This document shows, in pieces, positions 38,201 to 49,400 of a DNA stretch of 64,000 nt. The notes under the pieces were generated by a model. The model saw nothing but the letters and a program-made list of their open reading frames with translations, did not search any database and was not told the DNA's origin. The DNA is taken from contig VWZX01010099.1 in NCBI GenBank assembly GCA_013399015.1, positions 124,001 to 188,000 on the forward strand, read 5' to 3'. Each line of letters begins with the position of its first letter. Within the stretch, counting starts at the first letter, position 1. The position numbers and the translations under genes were made by a program. The DNA comes from Galbula dea (Eukaryota > Chordata > Aves > Piciformes > Galbulidae).

Positions 38201-38550
38201 GAACACGGTGGTCATTTCTTATGCATTATCCTCTACTAGAGCTCAGACTTATTTAAAGAGCAGAAAGAAAGAACTACCTCTACTTTTCTTCCCTTGAGAT
38301 GACATTCTGCTCCATAATTATGAATAATCCCCCTATGATGGCTGATGTGATTGGGTTAGCAACTAAACTATTTGAGGGAAGATAACCTGGCTTGATTTAA
38401 AAATATAATAGTTTAATAGTTTTTAAGGCCATAGAGGCTGCTGTGATTATGTAGGTTAAATTCCTACAAAATAGTAGGCTAATCCCTGTCTGAGTTAAAT
38501 AATATATTTTTGAAGCCAATTCAGTTTTGAACTAAAGATACATCCCTTGG
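35291..38550. other. Non-coding stretch, no gene recognised
   Basis: Unique sequence. The 149-codon frame at 36338-36787 (plus) is the longest in the window. It is Cys/His-rich without regular zinc-finger spacing, ends in a proline run derived from a C tract, and is shadowed by three minus-strand frames, so I do not call a gene. A 12-base direct repeat (CCTGAGTCCCA) occurs at 37144 and 37164. No RNA gene was seen. Confidence 0.55.
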
Positions 38551-39130
38551 CAAATCACTCCAATGATTAATTACTTTTACTATTTAAAACTGTGAACCCC
38601 CTCTCGAAATGTCAAGCTTCAGTTGGTAGTCCAAACACATACGCCAGCTCTGGCTTCATCCATGGGGTTAATGACTTCTCTAGTGTCAAGTACTCCCACC
38701 CTCTCCTGGGTGTTCAAAAGCTGCTCTCAGCTCAGCTTAGGATCTTCTCTTTTATTTTGACAGGCTAAAAGGGCTGCTTTCACAAGACCCTAGTGGCAGA
38801 GTATATTCTCCATACTTGCAGTCATTGTTGTTCTTTTCTAAAATCCCTTTAGGTTTCTAAAATCATCCTTACAATCTCTCCAGCTGTGGGGTTTTTTTTC
38901 CTTCCTTTTTAAGACTGGCACTACCCTGGGGCCCAGCATTCCACAAACAATACTTCTGCTGCTGTACAGGGGGGCAATGCAAGCTCCTGCTCCTGCCTGA
39001 CACCCTGCTGTTTACACCTCCTTGGCTTTCATCCATGCTCTTAGCCAGCGCATCTCAGTGGGAGCTCATGTTCAGTTTGTTAACCAATAAGACTCCCCAA
39101 AAAATCTTGAAACACAACTGCTTTCTGATA
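38551..39130 (-). mobile_element. Ancient CR1-family LINE ORF2 relic
   Basis: The minus-strand sequence is a long, frameshifted remnant of the CR1 reverse-transcriptase C-terminal region. The clearest part is near 39050-39100, where plus-strand GTGGGAGCTCATGTTCAG and CCCCAAAAAATCTTGAAA correspond on the minus strand to the conserved DLGxLxDxxLNMS segment of CR1 ORF2. Next come CCCTGTACAGCAGC (conserved PLYSA) and TGGAATGCTGGGCCCC (conserved EYCVQFWAP), in the right order and spacing, though in different frames. Further along are a decayed GGCTAAA (near 38764) and remote 3' sequence towards 38560. Divergence is far greater than in the element at 29742, so this belongs to an older family, perhaps CR1-X or L3-like. 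It cannot encode a protein. Boundaries are approximate. Confidence 0.75.
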
Positions 39131-40550
39131 GAAAATCTTAAGACTAGTTGTCCTGCTCTCTGTCGTGCTCCAAGGCACACACATATATAAAAGACCCAGC
39201 AAATAGAAAGCTTCAATCAAGACTAGCTGCTGTAATATTCCTTGGGTACAACAGCTTGCTTTCTTCCTCATCTTTGTGGGTGAGGCTTCCTGATCCGGTT
39301 AAGAGCTGAGGAGAGGAGATAAAAAAGGTGGCAGAAACCAGAACAGCAAGAAACAGAGTCTTCTCCCCAGCAAGGCACAGATGCCATAGTTCTGCCATGG
39401 GTATGCCCTGGTCACAAAGGGAGTAGCAGTGGCACAGCATGGAACTGTCAGACCCAATGTACAGAGTGGCTCAGCAGAATAAGTCATCCAAACCCCAATG
39501 CCATGGTGCTCTACAGCCATCTCTGAGAACTAGGCTTTTAATTCATAGCAGTTTATATTATCCAGATAAGACACTCCTATTAAAAACTTCTTCAGTTCAT
39601 GAACAAGTCTACCACTGCACCTTTGGCCCTCTTCAAAGTGTCCATTGCCTAAAGTGCAACCCTCTCCTTCTCTATCCATGAGGCATGCATGACCCTCCTA
39701 AGATTCAGTTACAGATTTGGAAACTGGTGTTTGAACTGAGCCCACAAAGTAGTGGGCAGCAGACATCTTCAGACTGACCAAGAGCAGTCACTGCATCTGA
39801 CCTACCCAGGTGCCTCTGCACTGGGAAAAGGTACAGAGGGGCACCAACCTTCCCTCCTGGGCATCTCTTCAGGCTGCACCCCATGCTCTTACAGATTATT
39901 GCACCTTGGACAGGCCTTCAGAGCTATACAGACAACAGCTACTCTCTCATCAAAATTTCACGCCCATACTTTCGACTCTTTGCTTTGTCCTGTAGTAGTC
40001 AGTGCTCTGACAGAAGTGCTGCTACAGAGACATCTGAAGGCTCTCAGTCTCATCCCTCTACTCTGCTATCATTGTCTTTATTTTACCTGATTTTTATCCC
40101 AATATACTCCCTTCAAAATTGACCAGTTGTTTATTCTTTTCTTCTCTCACTTTTCTTCATATGAACTCTTCGCATCTCCTTATATCTTTGAGAGTAAACA
40201 CATGTGTCTTCATGTCCACTATGAGCTATCAAAACCCCAACCAATGACTTCTGTTTCATGGTTCTCCATGCTGCACTGATTTGGAATGCACTCACTATGT
40301 ATATTTAAATTTATCTCTTACTACATAAGACATCACCTTTTTGATTATCACACTCTGGAAGGTATAGTATGGAAAGTTAACTTCCAGAGGAAACTGAAGA
40401 CAAATGGCAGTTCAGTACAGCTTCAGATAAAATTGCCCAGGTTCTATTCCTGTCTTGGTATAACTTCTCAGGATTAGATCTCTTTTTTTGTTATTGTATT
40501 TATGCTTATAATATAGTTTTGCAAATTACTAATAAAAGAGATATATTAAC

Positions 40551-40575
40551 AGAAAAAAAATAAAATAAAAAAACA
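40551..40575. repeat. A-rich simple tract
   Basis: Runs of A interrupted by single T residues (AAAATAAAATAAAAAAA). Low complexity, with no element body recognised upstream. Confidence 0.75.
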
Positions 40576-40644
40576 GGAAGAACCCTGCAATTATTTCTGC
40601 CTCTAACAAGCAAATCTATGTACCACCTTGTCTTCTGAGTCAGT

Positions 40645-40750
40645 ATGGCCCTGACTCAGCAAAGTTCCCAAACACATGCTTAACTGTAAGCTGCAAATAG
40701 TCTTATTGACTTTGCTTAGCCATATGTTCAAGTTTGACTGAATGAAGACC
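40645..40750. mobile_element. Ancient amniote CR1/L3-like repeat relic
   Basis: CCCTGACTCAGCAAAGTTCC, then ACACATGCTTAACTGTAAGC and AGTCTTATTGACTTTGC, follow in order the old amniote repeat containing CCTGATTCAGCAAAGCACTT, CACATGCTTAACTTTAAGC and AGTCCCATTGACTTCA. This repeat is abundant in turtles and crocodilians and is present as relics in birds. I am not certain of its formal family name or sense orientation. About 100 bases are recognisable, at perhaps three-quarters identity by eye. Confidence 0.6.
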
Positions 40751-41548
40751 TCAAACAGATGTACACAAGTTTCACTAAATGCAAAACTGAGGAAAAGAAG
40801 GTGGCTGGCTTTCTGAATAGCCTAAAATCAGGCAGGAACATTGGAAACTACTCAAATTTGTGAGGTTTAGGATGGAGTTCAAACTAAAAAACATTAACTT
40901 TCTCTTCTCAAATATTCTTCTTCCTTCCTGACACAGATGTGGCTGTCTTGCATAAATTCAAACCCAGGTTCATACTATCCTGGCTTGGTTTTGCAAAAGC
41001 TATGTCAAAAAGTTTTGCAAAATCAAAAGTATAGTCAGCATAGCCTGGCTGCTGCAGTGTATCTAAGACTGAAACAAAGTGGTAGAAGTAAGCTTGGACT
41101 CTGTAATTTAGATGCTTTTATTCCTACTCCCTACCATTAGCTTTCACCCATAGCCTGTCTCAGGTCACTCCACACTTCTCACAGTTATGTCTCCAAAGAT
41201 TTGATTTCAGTAGATGGCTTGAGGCATTTATTGTCACTCCTCCTTTATTCACCCCTTTGATAAAATGGGAAGTGTCCTCTTCAGCTAGAATCACATCCAG
41301 CTCACTTTCTAGAGAGAAAACAAAATATGATCTATGGACATCAAGCATGGAAAAGGACAGGAGAAGAAGGATCTTCACTGAAGACAAGTTATCTTCTAAA
41401 AAAGTAGCAAAGTTTTGTGGCTCTGGTACCTACTATGTGCAGATTAAGAGACTAGACTCTTTCCTGATTCTTAGGTACATGTCCTAGTAGTATCCCAGTT
41501 GTAGAAAGGTCAAGAGCTGCAGATGCATCTCTGTTTCCACAGAAAGGA

Positions 41549-41762
41549 AATCACAGAATCACAGAATATCCTGAGCTGAAAGAGACCCACAAGGATCATC
41601 AAGTCCAACCCCTATTTAGTCACAGGACACCCCGAAGTCATGCCATGTGTCTAAGAGCATTGTCCAAGTGCTTTTTGAATTCCATGGGAGTTAGTGCCAT
41701 GACTGCCTACCTAGTGTTCCAATGCTCCACCTGGGTAAAGAACCTCTTCCTAACATCCAAAA
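41549..41762 (-). mobile_element. CR1 LINE 3' fragment
   Basis: AATCACAGAATCACAGAAT at the low-coordinate end is the CR1 octamer in reverse complement. AGAGACCCACAAGGATCATC and AAGTCCAACCCC follow, then a decayed ORF2 tail. On the minus strand the coding relic keeps the words RFFTQVEHWNT, EFKKHLDNALRHM and a downstream stop, matching the FFTRVEHWDT and FKKYLDNALRHM tail of a CR1 subfamily distinct from that at 29742. At least one in-frame stop interrupts it. Homology ends abruptly near 41762 at CTTCCTAACATCCAAAA, the truncated 5' side. Confidence 0.93.
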
Positions 41763-41859
41763 ATGAATGAAACTAATAGCTTTGCATTGGAGAGGAAATA
41801 CACAGCCCAGACAGCAGTGGGCCAGGATGCTGGTTGCACCCAGCCACTAATCCAAATTC

Positions 41860-41995
41860 AGATTGTCTCCTAATTTTGAGATTGTGCCTGATTGTTAATC
41901 CCTGAGAACAAAAGCTCCTGCAGGCCGGGAGCACACTGCTTTGTGTGCACAGCACAATGCAAGCTGTCATTGCTGAGTAAATAATACATAACAAG
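41860..41995 (+). mobile_element. Possible L2/L3-type 3' tail relic
   Basis: AGATTGTGCCTGATTGTTAA, GAACAAAAGCTCCTGCAGG, TTTGTGTGCACAGCACAATG and GAGTAAATAATACATAA follow the order of the L2/L3-type LINE 3' end (AGATTGTAAGCTCTTTGGGG, TTTGTACAGCACCTAGCACAATG, AATACAAATAATAA). The match is patchy and identification is from memory, so this is tentative. Confidence 0.4.
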
Positions 41996-44900
41996 TTTTA
42001 TAACCAGGACTTAAAAGTGTCTAACTGTTCTCTGGTGGCAGCTGAATATTTGCTTACTGTGGGAACTGAATGACATATGAATGGATGTATCCCAGCAGCT
42101 AGTCAGTCTGGGGAGCTATGCCATCCTTCCTGCCAGCTCCTGGTTCTAGCATCTGATCCACAACATAGAGGGGGCTGCTGGTTCTGGCTCCATTCAAACA
42201 AAGGTGCAGATTCACCTCTTCAGAAGGATTTTCTAAGGATGTAGTAGAATTTGCCTTTCTAGAGCTTTAACAACACTGAATATACCAAAGGTACTCCTGC
42301 ATCATTGTCCTTGGAGCAGCAGCATCCCTTTGCCAGGTTTGTCTGGCATGAGGAGGGGAGAGGAGGCTTGCTTGTCCCTAAATCCACCTTTCAGGAACTG
42401 GAAAGAGTTATATAAATAATTTCATGTCATTGATAAAGTTTGTATGTGCATTTTGAACTATTTCTCTTTTGTAGTTCTCAACGATATTATCCATGATATT
42501 TTCATTCAATTTGAGGATGTACACAAGGTCAAATAGCTCACCTGGGGTTTTTTTCTTTTTATAAGAAATAAATATTTTTCACAGGAGTACAGACTTGGAA
42601 GGAGACTCCTACACCATCATTTCCTATTTCCCACTGCCTTTTTCAATCCTGTCACTTCATCCCTTTCTTCAGCTGATAGTGCTCTACATGGAATCTGCTC
42701 AGGCTTCTTGCAGACCCTGTTCCTACTGGAAAGCAGCTCCAGAGCCTCATTCTTCCTCTGCTTATAGACCTTTTAATTTGCAGATGAGATATAGTGCTAG
42801 CCTGTTTATGTCACTTATTTCTGCTCTCTGCCTTGTGTTGTGCCTTACAGAGAGTTCTGTTTCCCAGAGGGAGCAGTCAGTCACTCTTTCACTTGGCTAA
42901 AAAAGCTGGGCCCTATTTTTTTTTATCTCATCTTCAGAAAAATCACTTCCAAACAAAAATTGTCCAAGCAACTCTGTGTCATGCCCCTTGGGAATTGTTA
43001 CTCGGGAAGGAAAGCGATCTTTCTAGAAACACAACCATGCCACAGGATATTTCTGTTTGCCTCTCTGTGGGAAAGGTGTTGATTGCCTGAAAATAGCATG
43101 AACATGAACACTTTCAAGAGTGCAGTAGAGTCAGGGTGCAGGACCATCCCTTGCATTTCTCACTGCTCTTTCCATCCCTTTCTTCTGTGGCTCTATTCTC
43201 ACTTTGACTCTTTCAGCTCATTACCTATCTACAAGTGTCGCCTGAATTCGGAGTAACTATGGAGATGGCTCCACGCACTCGCAATATCCCCACAGAGAAT
43301 GTCATCATTTACACTAAGTCAGGTTTCTCTGCTTGAAGACCCAACAATCCCTCTGCTTCTCCCACTATAGAGGTTTATGTGCTGCTTGTCTTTTGTACAA
43401 GGCTGTGAAATGAGCATGTTTTTCCTTGCACCCTCTCCATCTGCACATAAATCAGTGGGAGTCTTTGCAAGCTTTAACATGTGATTAGGCTAGCACAGAG
43501 AACCAGTGCTGTAAGATCAACTCTTCTGCTTCAGGTTTTAGCCTTGTATTTTTCAACAGAGAGAGGGAAATACATCTCTAGATTTAATATTTGTCGTAAG
43601 GACATGGCAGCCAAAGCTTCCTTCTCCAAAAAAACCCCACAATTAAGACTTCTCTTAGAATGCTCTTTTTCAGGGGTTGTCACAGATATGATAAAACCAT
43701 AAGAAGTTGTTAAAAATATATGTCACTCTAGACACTTCAACCTACACCATGTTTTCAGGAGTTCATGTTCTGATTGGAAAGTCACCCTTGCAATGCTCAT
43801 TATTACCTGCCCAAGTATGAATAGGTTTATTTTACATGCTTACCTGGCAGTCTTTATGTTTGTATTTCACTTATCTTGCAATTAAACCTTTCTCTTTTTT
43901 TTTTCCTTGTGTTTTTGGTGTGCTCTTCTTTTCCAAGCAGGTACAGCACAACTGCTAGTGGAAAAAAAAAAATCTACTTACTCATAGGTGATAAAAATTC
44001 ACAGTAAAGCCACAGATGTAGCAGAGTGAGAATTACTGAAGCAGCAGGAACAGAAGATAAAAGAGGATTACATACAATGAAATGTAGTAATTGACTAGAA
44101 GTCACCGAAAAATACCAGATGGATGTCACTATTCCACATAGTTCTAATATGCCTGTAGACTTTATTGAGCTTCACTTGAGCTTTGCTTTTAGTATTTTCC
44201 TGAGTGTAATTGAGGTTTATTGATATGCTATTATGGGCCACTTTATTTGTGACCATAAAAAAATACAGTTTGAGGCCCTTGTATAACCAGACACACTGTA
44301 CTACTTTGCTTAGCTGAAGACATTCACATTAATGACTGCAATAAGATAAATTCCTGTTTCTTCCCTTAGACCTTTGCATAGGGTATGAATAGTAAATGCT
44401 CCACACAGCATTTAAATTGCAGGAGCATTTTCAGTGAGGGGTTGCTGCATAAAAAGATCAGGCATGCAATTTCAGATTCTGCCAGAGGAAGCTTATATGG
44501 GATTTTGATTCTGGGTTTGTGTATAAAGAAAACAAATCTACATACTATAATGACTTGCCTGAGCCAGTTTGGACCTCTGCTTAGTTATCAAGCTTTTATT
44601 TTTCTATTTATTTTAGCACTAAGGGCAGAGAATGAAGGAAATATTTGAATTTTGTTCTTTATGTCCTTTCACCTGGCAGGGGTTGAAATAAAGAAAGTGA
44701 TGAAAAACTAGCTTGCTGTGTTCTGATAGTGTCAGAGAGTCCTATTACTATTCCAATTTGGCTGGAAAAATAGTGCCTCAGTGTCCAGGAATCTGCCATT
44801 AGCAGGATTATCTAGTACCTAACTCAAAAAATTCTGTCTTCCTGGTAAAGAATTAGAGCATCATGCATGAGAAGAGATGCCTCACCTGAGAAACCCAGTG

Positions 44901-45518
44901 TTGCTGGATTTTCACACTGAACTGAAGTGTGTTTTTTTGGTTAGGTGAAATCAGCTCCCACATCTGCACTTGCTCATTTGCAGTCCCCCAGTGCAGAGTG
45001 GGTTGCATCATTTTGCCTTATCTCTCCCAAAAAACATTTGAGAGAGTGAAGAATCTAAACAAGGGATTTTCACAGGCCTGTCATCTGGGCAGGGCGGCAG
45101 CTAAGATGGCCAGGAAGTAGGACAGACCTCAACACAACACTTCCAAAATACCAAAATGTAAGGAGCTTCAAGGCACTGGTGACTGGTTGAGCCAAGAGCT
45201 CAGTCCAAGCTCAGGACAGAGGAAACACAGCTCCTGCGATACACATGTGTGTCACCCTGAAGACAGGCATGAGGTGATAAGAGGAAATCAGACCAGAGAT
45301 CTTGAGTGCTGAGATGTCAGAATGGGTGGACCTGACTGACTAGCCAGACATGAGCTCCTTCATCAGTTTGGGAGAGTCAGCTGTGAGCCCTCTCCTGAGG
45401 GTTGTCTTGTCCACTCTGAGTCAGCTTCCCTAGCTCATCATCCTCATCGTCCATTTGTCTATCCCATGTTGTGTTTCCATCTTGCCCCTCTATGGCCTTT
45501 TGCACAAGCCTTGCAGTG
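41996..45518. other. Non-coding stretch, no gene recognised
   Basis: Unique sequence with overlapping short frames near 42595-43090 (98-101 codons at most) that share no family motif. There is a pyrimidine tract at 43888-43908. From about 44900 the sequence becomes somewhat richer in G and C. No RNA gene was recognised. Confidence 0.5.
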
Positions 45519-45932
45519 CTAGCTGACAGGCAAGCTTGAAAAGTGAAATGTCATGGTGCTAGCACTCCAGACTGTGTCACACTGCCCCGCAGTAGAGCAG
45601 TCACCACCCCACAGCCAGCTGGGGAGCTGGGGCACAGGCAGGAGTGGCATCAGCAGTCTTGCACAGGAGCCAGCAGGCAGGGTGCAAGGCAGGCAGCTTT
45701 GGGCATCTGCTGGCCACAGTCTAGGGAGCAGCACTGCAGTATCAGCACTGCCAGAGATGCCAGAAAACCCTGCCACAGCTACCCATGCCTGTCTCCTTCT
45801 GTCCATAATTCCTTTAAAGCATGGAATCAGTATCACTCACTAACTCTCCCTTCCCGGCGCAGAGGCATGCTCTGCCTGCATACAACTTTTGTCCAAAAGA
45901 GCAAAAGGGAGGTGCTTCCCACCCTCTGGTAA
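45519..45932. other. GC-richest patch, overlapping open frames on both strands
   Basis: This is the most GC-rich stretch of the window, dense in CAG, CTG and GGCAGG words. It carries two plus-strand frames (45543-45932, 129 codons; 45553-45843, 96 codons) and one minus-strand frame (45519-45836, 105 codons) that largely coincide. None shows a known domain. High GC lowers stop-codon frequency, which explains simultaneous open frames without coding. A degenerate LTR or an unrecognised exon cannot be excluded, but nothing positive supports either. Confidence 0.35.
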
Positions 45933-46469
45933 CCTGCTTCAAATATTTCTTTTTAACACATTCATTTAAACTATGCTTTGACTGTAAGACATTGTGTTGG
46001 ATATTTTACTCACACAGGAAAGAAATCACAGTTGCTTCAATTCAGTTCTCACATATTGATTTCTTTTTATCCTCATAAAAACTCTTACTGTGTTTGAACC
46101 TTGGTAAATGGAGGAGCACCAAGCAGTGCAGCCCTGCTCTGCAGTGTAAGCTATGTGTTCAAAATCCCATCTGCCCTCCTTTTCCTTCCCCACCCCTGCC
46201 AGGGCACCTGCATTTCTGACAGTTACTGCTCTGTTCAGTTTATTTTTCCCCTTTTCCACACCCACCCAGCAGGGCCACTTTGAAATACATCAAAAGCCGT
46301 GCTGATGGTTGACTTGACTACTCTGACAAGCTCCTAACATCCTACATGTCACTGACCAAATCAGGGTGTACCATGGCCACTGACACTGAGTCACTACCTA
46401 AAATTATCAGCTTATTGTGGAGAAGATGATGTGCCCTGTGTGATGTGTATTTTAATCATCCTACAGAAG

Positions 46470-46490
46470 AAAAAAAAAAAAAAGAGAGAG
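46470..46490. repeat. Poly-A run with (GA)n
   Basis: Fourteen consecutive A are followed by GAGAGAG. This is a simple low-complexity tract; no retrotransposon body precedes it. Confidence 0.85.
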
Positions 46491-49400
46491 AATCTTTTTG
46501 TTGTTTCTTCCCTATTAAAACTTATTAAAGAAGTGTTAGATTACAGAGAGTAAGAATATGGTAATTCAGTGCTTGGTTTTAGGAATTAGGTTGTGGGAAG
46601 CTGTCACACCTACTTGCCCTTACACCTATTATAATAAAGTTTTATTTATACAATATAAAATTATTATTCTGTACTAGGATACATGTTATGTTAATTTATG
46701 TAAATGACACCTTTATAGCAAAATGTGTTGTTCTAGCTGTGGCATTGTCCAGACTCTACATGTTGCTACTGGATGCTCTTCATGTTATCAATGCATCATT
46801 GTGTATGGACTTTGTTTACCCTATAGATGCTTTTGTAGAGAGTGAGATCTGAAATTCCAATACATAAAAAGGCAAAAAGGAGCTTTCAAGTACATGTTTT
46901 CAAGGATTTGCTATATTTTTAGCAAACCAAAAATAAATTTTCCTGAAAAGAAATATAGTTTTAAAAGGTCAGTTGACTGAAATAAAAAATACTGGTTTTG
47001 CTTGAAGGTCTTACCTTATGTCTAAAAAAACAAAAGCAGGCAATTTTCTAAACAAAGTGCATTTAAAACACATAAAGCCAAGAATTCATTCACATATTTA
47101 GTTTATTTAGATTTTGTGAGCTTTTTTTAAGAAAAAATTCTTGGTGACAGTGAAGCAACCTTGCAAAGCAGTTTGATGGTGTAGAATATACACCATAGCT
47201 TTAGAAGGGACACTTCTACTTGCAGGAAAACTGTGGCATAAATCACTTTTGCTCTTTACAATTTTCACATTCAACAAGATGTCCACAGCATAGTTTTCCC
47301 CTGAACAAACATTGGCCTTGTCTTTTGGTCTCTAGCATCTACTTCTTACACACATACAACTATTTTCTTGTTGTTCCTCTGACTTCAGTTCGCTGTTCAC
47401 GAGGGCACATACTGCCTACATATTTGAGAAAGCACTATCTGCATTGCTGGTAGAAAATTAAAAGCTGTCATGGGAACACATAATAAATAGATTAAATGCA
47501 TAGTTCAACATCTGAAGATGAAACTGTAAGCACCAGCAAGCTGTCACCTTGACATTTGCTTGCGTTCATCTAGAAGCCAATTTAAGTATCTCAGACTGTT
47601 TGCTTCAGTAGAATGCCACTGCCTTTCTCCAGAAGGATACATTCAAAACAACTTCTAGAAAAACAGCAGACCAAAAAATGTTCATCTAGCATGCAGGCCC
47701 ATTGCAAATATGAAAATATATTCAGAAGAGACCCATGTAGAGAAGTAATTCTAAGAATCCTAGCATAATACCAACCCTTTGGAAAGGATAAAGGGATGAA
47801 CTGGTGCAACATGAATCTGTCAGATGTTTACTGTCTCATTACAAAGCATGAGAAATAAAAGTATCTTTAGTCACTATTCTTCATCCTCATATATTTATGA
47901 GTTCCTTTGTATTCACACACAAGCACACACCATCTGATAAACGGCAGAATGGGTATTTGGCACTGGCATTAATTATTCCCCAATGACAGTCCCGCCCCAC
48001 CAGGTATTCGCTCATTAACATGCCACCCTACTGCCAAAGGACTGAGGAGAGAAAAACCTACACAAGAGAAAAGATAAAAGGAGGTGAATGGGGGGAGATG
48101 CCTTTTAAGTGCCTGTCTCTCTTCTTTCTGAGAATCTCCCTCCTAAGCTACCTTAAGTCAAGTAACTGACGTATGGGTTGCAGTAGTGCTGGTAGAGATG
48201 CAGTACATCTATCTCCAGTGCAGTTATTTGGTACTTTTCACTTTTGCTTTGCCTTTCACAATGGTGATGAGGAGCCAGATTATTTCAAGTATCTCCACAA
48301 TTGCAGCAGAGTATGTCCTTAGTTTCTAATAATAGAAATAGTCATTTTCCCAATTCTGTATTTTATGCAGAGCCATTTCTCTCAATTTTAATAATGTCAC
48401 ATTTTCAGAAATGAATATAATTAGCTTTTTCTTGGCTCAAGTAAAAAAAGCAAAATTGTTCTCTCATTGATCAAAAAGAAGTCAGTGAATATAAGGCTGA
48501 TTACAATGAGCACGTGATAAGATCTAATCTAATATTCCACTTTATGAGGGAAAGGAGAATAAGACATGAAGTTTATATCATAATCATAGCAAATAAATAT
48601 TTTCCTACTGTCTTGTCTGTAGTGCTGCTGTTGAATTGGGATGGCAGTCCCAGTATTTATGAAGTCTGACAGAGGAGCACAGCTCAAGGGGGTTTGATAT
48701 ATGCTGGCACAAATATGTCCTTTTTATTCTGTTTTGCTGCTTGGATCAGACAGAAATTTATCACTCTGATTAGTAAGTATTTATGTCAGCACACTCACAA
48801 TGCTATAAAGCATTTATCTTCCAATTTTCCTGGTTTTGCAGCTTTGAAGATTTGTAGGGAAATAGGGGAAGGCTAGAAGGATACCTGTATTTCAAAGCAG
48901 ACGTGATATTCAGCAAGAACTGTAAGCAAAAAACAACTTGCAAGCTAGTTACCACCGTTTAAACAGGTTTGGAGCTCATTTAGGGAAGCTGAGGGACCTT
49001 TCTTCCGAATTATAATCATAAATATCTCACTGCATAGTAACACAATTTTGCCTACATGCCTCACTGTGGGGATAATAGAAGGGCTGCTTCTTTATGGAAC
49101 TCTCTCTAAGCAATTTTGGGTCTCTATGTAGCAAAAGACAGCTTCAAAGCACTCATTGCTCACAGAAATGTCCAGTTCCCACCCTGAGCACAATCATATC
49201 TTCTAATAAGTATCAGCAGAACGCCTCTGCTTGGGAGATATTTACAGTGAGATCATTTCTTTCTCTTGATGTATGGTGTCATAAACAACCCATCTGTAAA
49301 ATACATCATTAGTCCTTATAATTACATACAGCAGATGCAGGAGCAATGGAATAGTGATGCTCCCCAGCTCAGGACATAGCAGTTGTTCCCTCTTGTTTTT

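Larger units (their letters stand above)
39131..41548. other. Non-coding stretch around an ancient repeat relic
   Basis: Apart from the relic at 40645-40750 and the A-rich tract at 40551-40575, this stretch is unique sequence. Frames of 112, 80 and 79 codons overlap in the 39439-40122 area on the plus strand. Their translations are Leu/Ser/His-rich with no domain, and stretches this long appear by chance in slightly GC-richer DNA. Confidence 0.5.
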
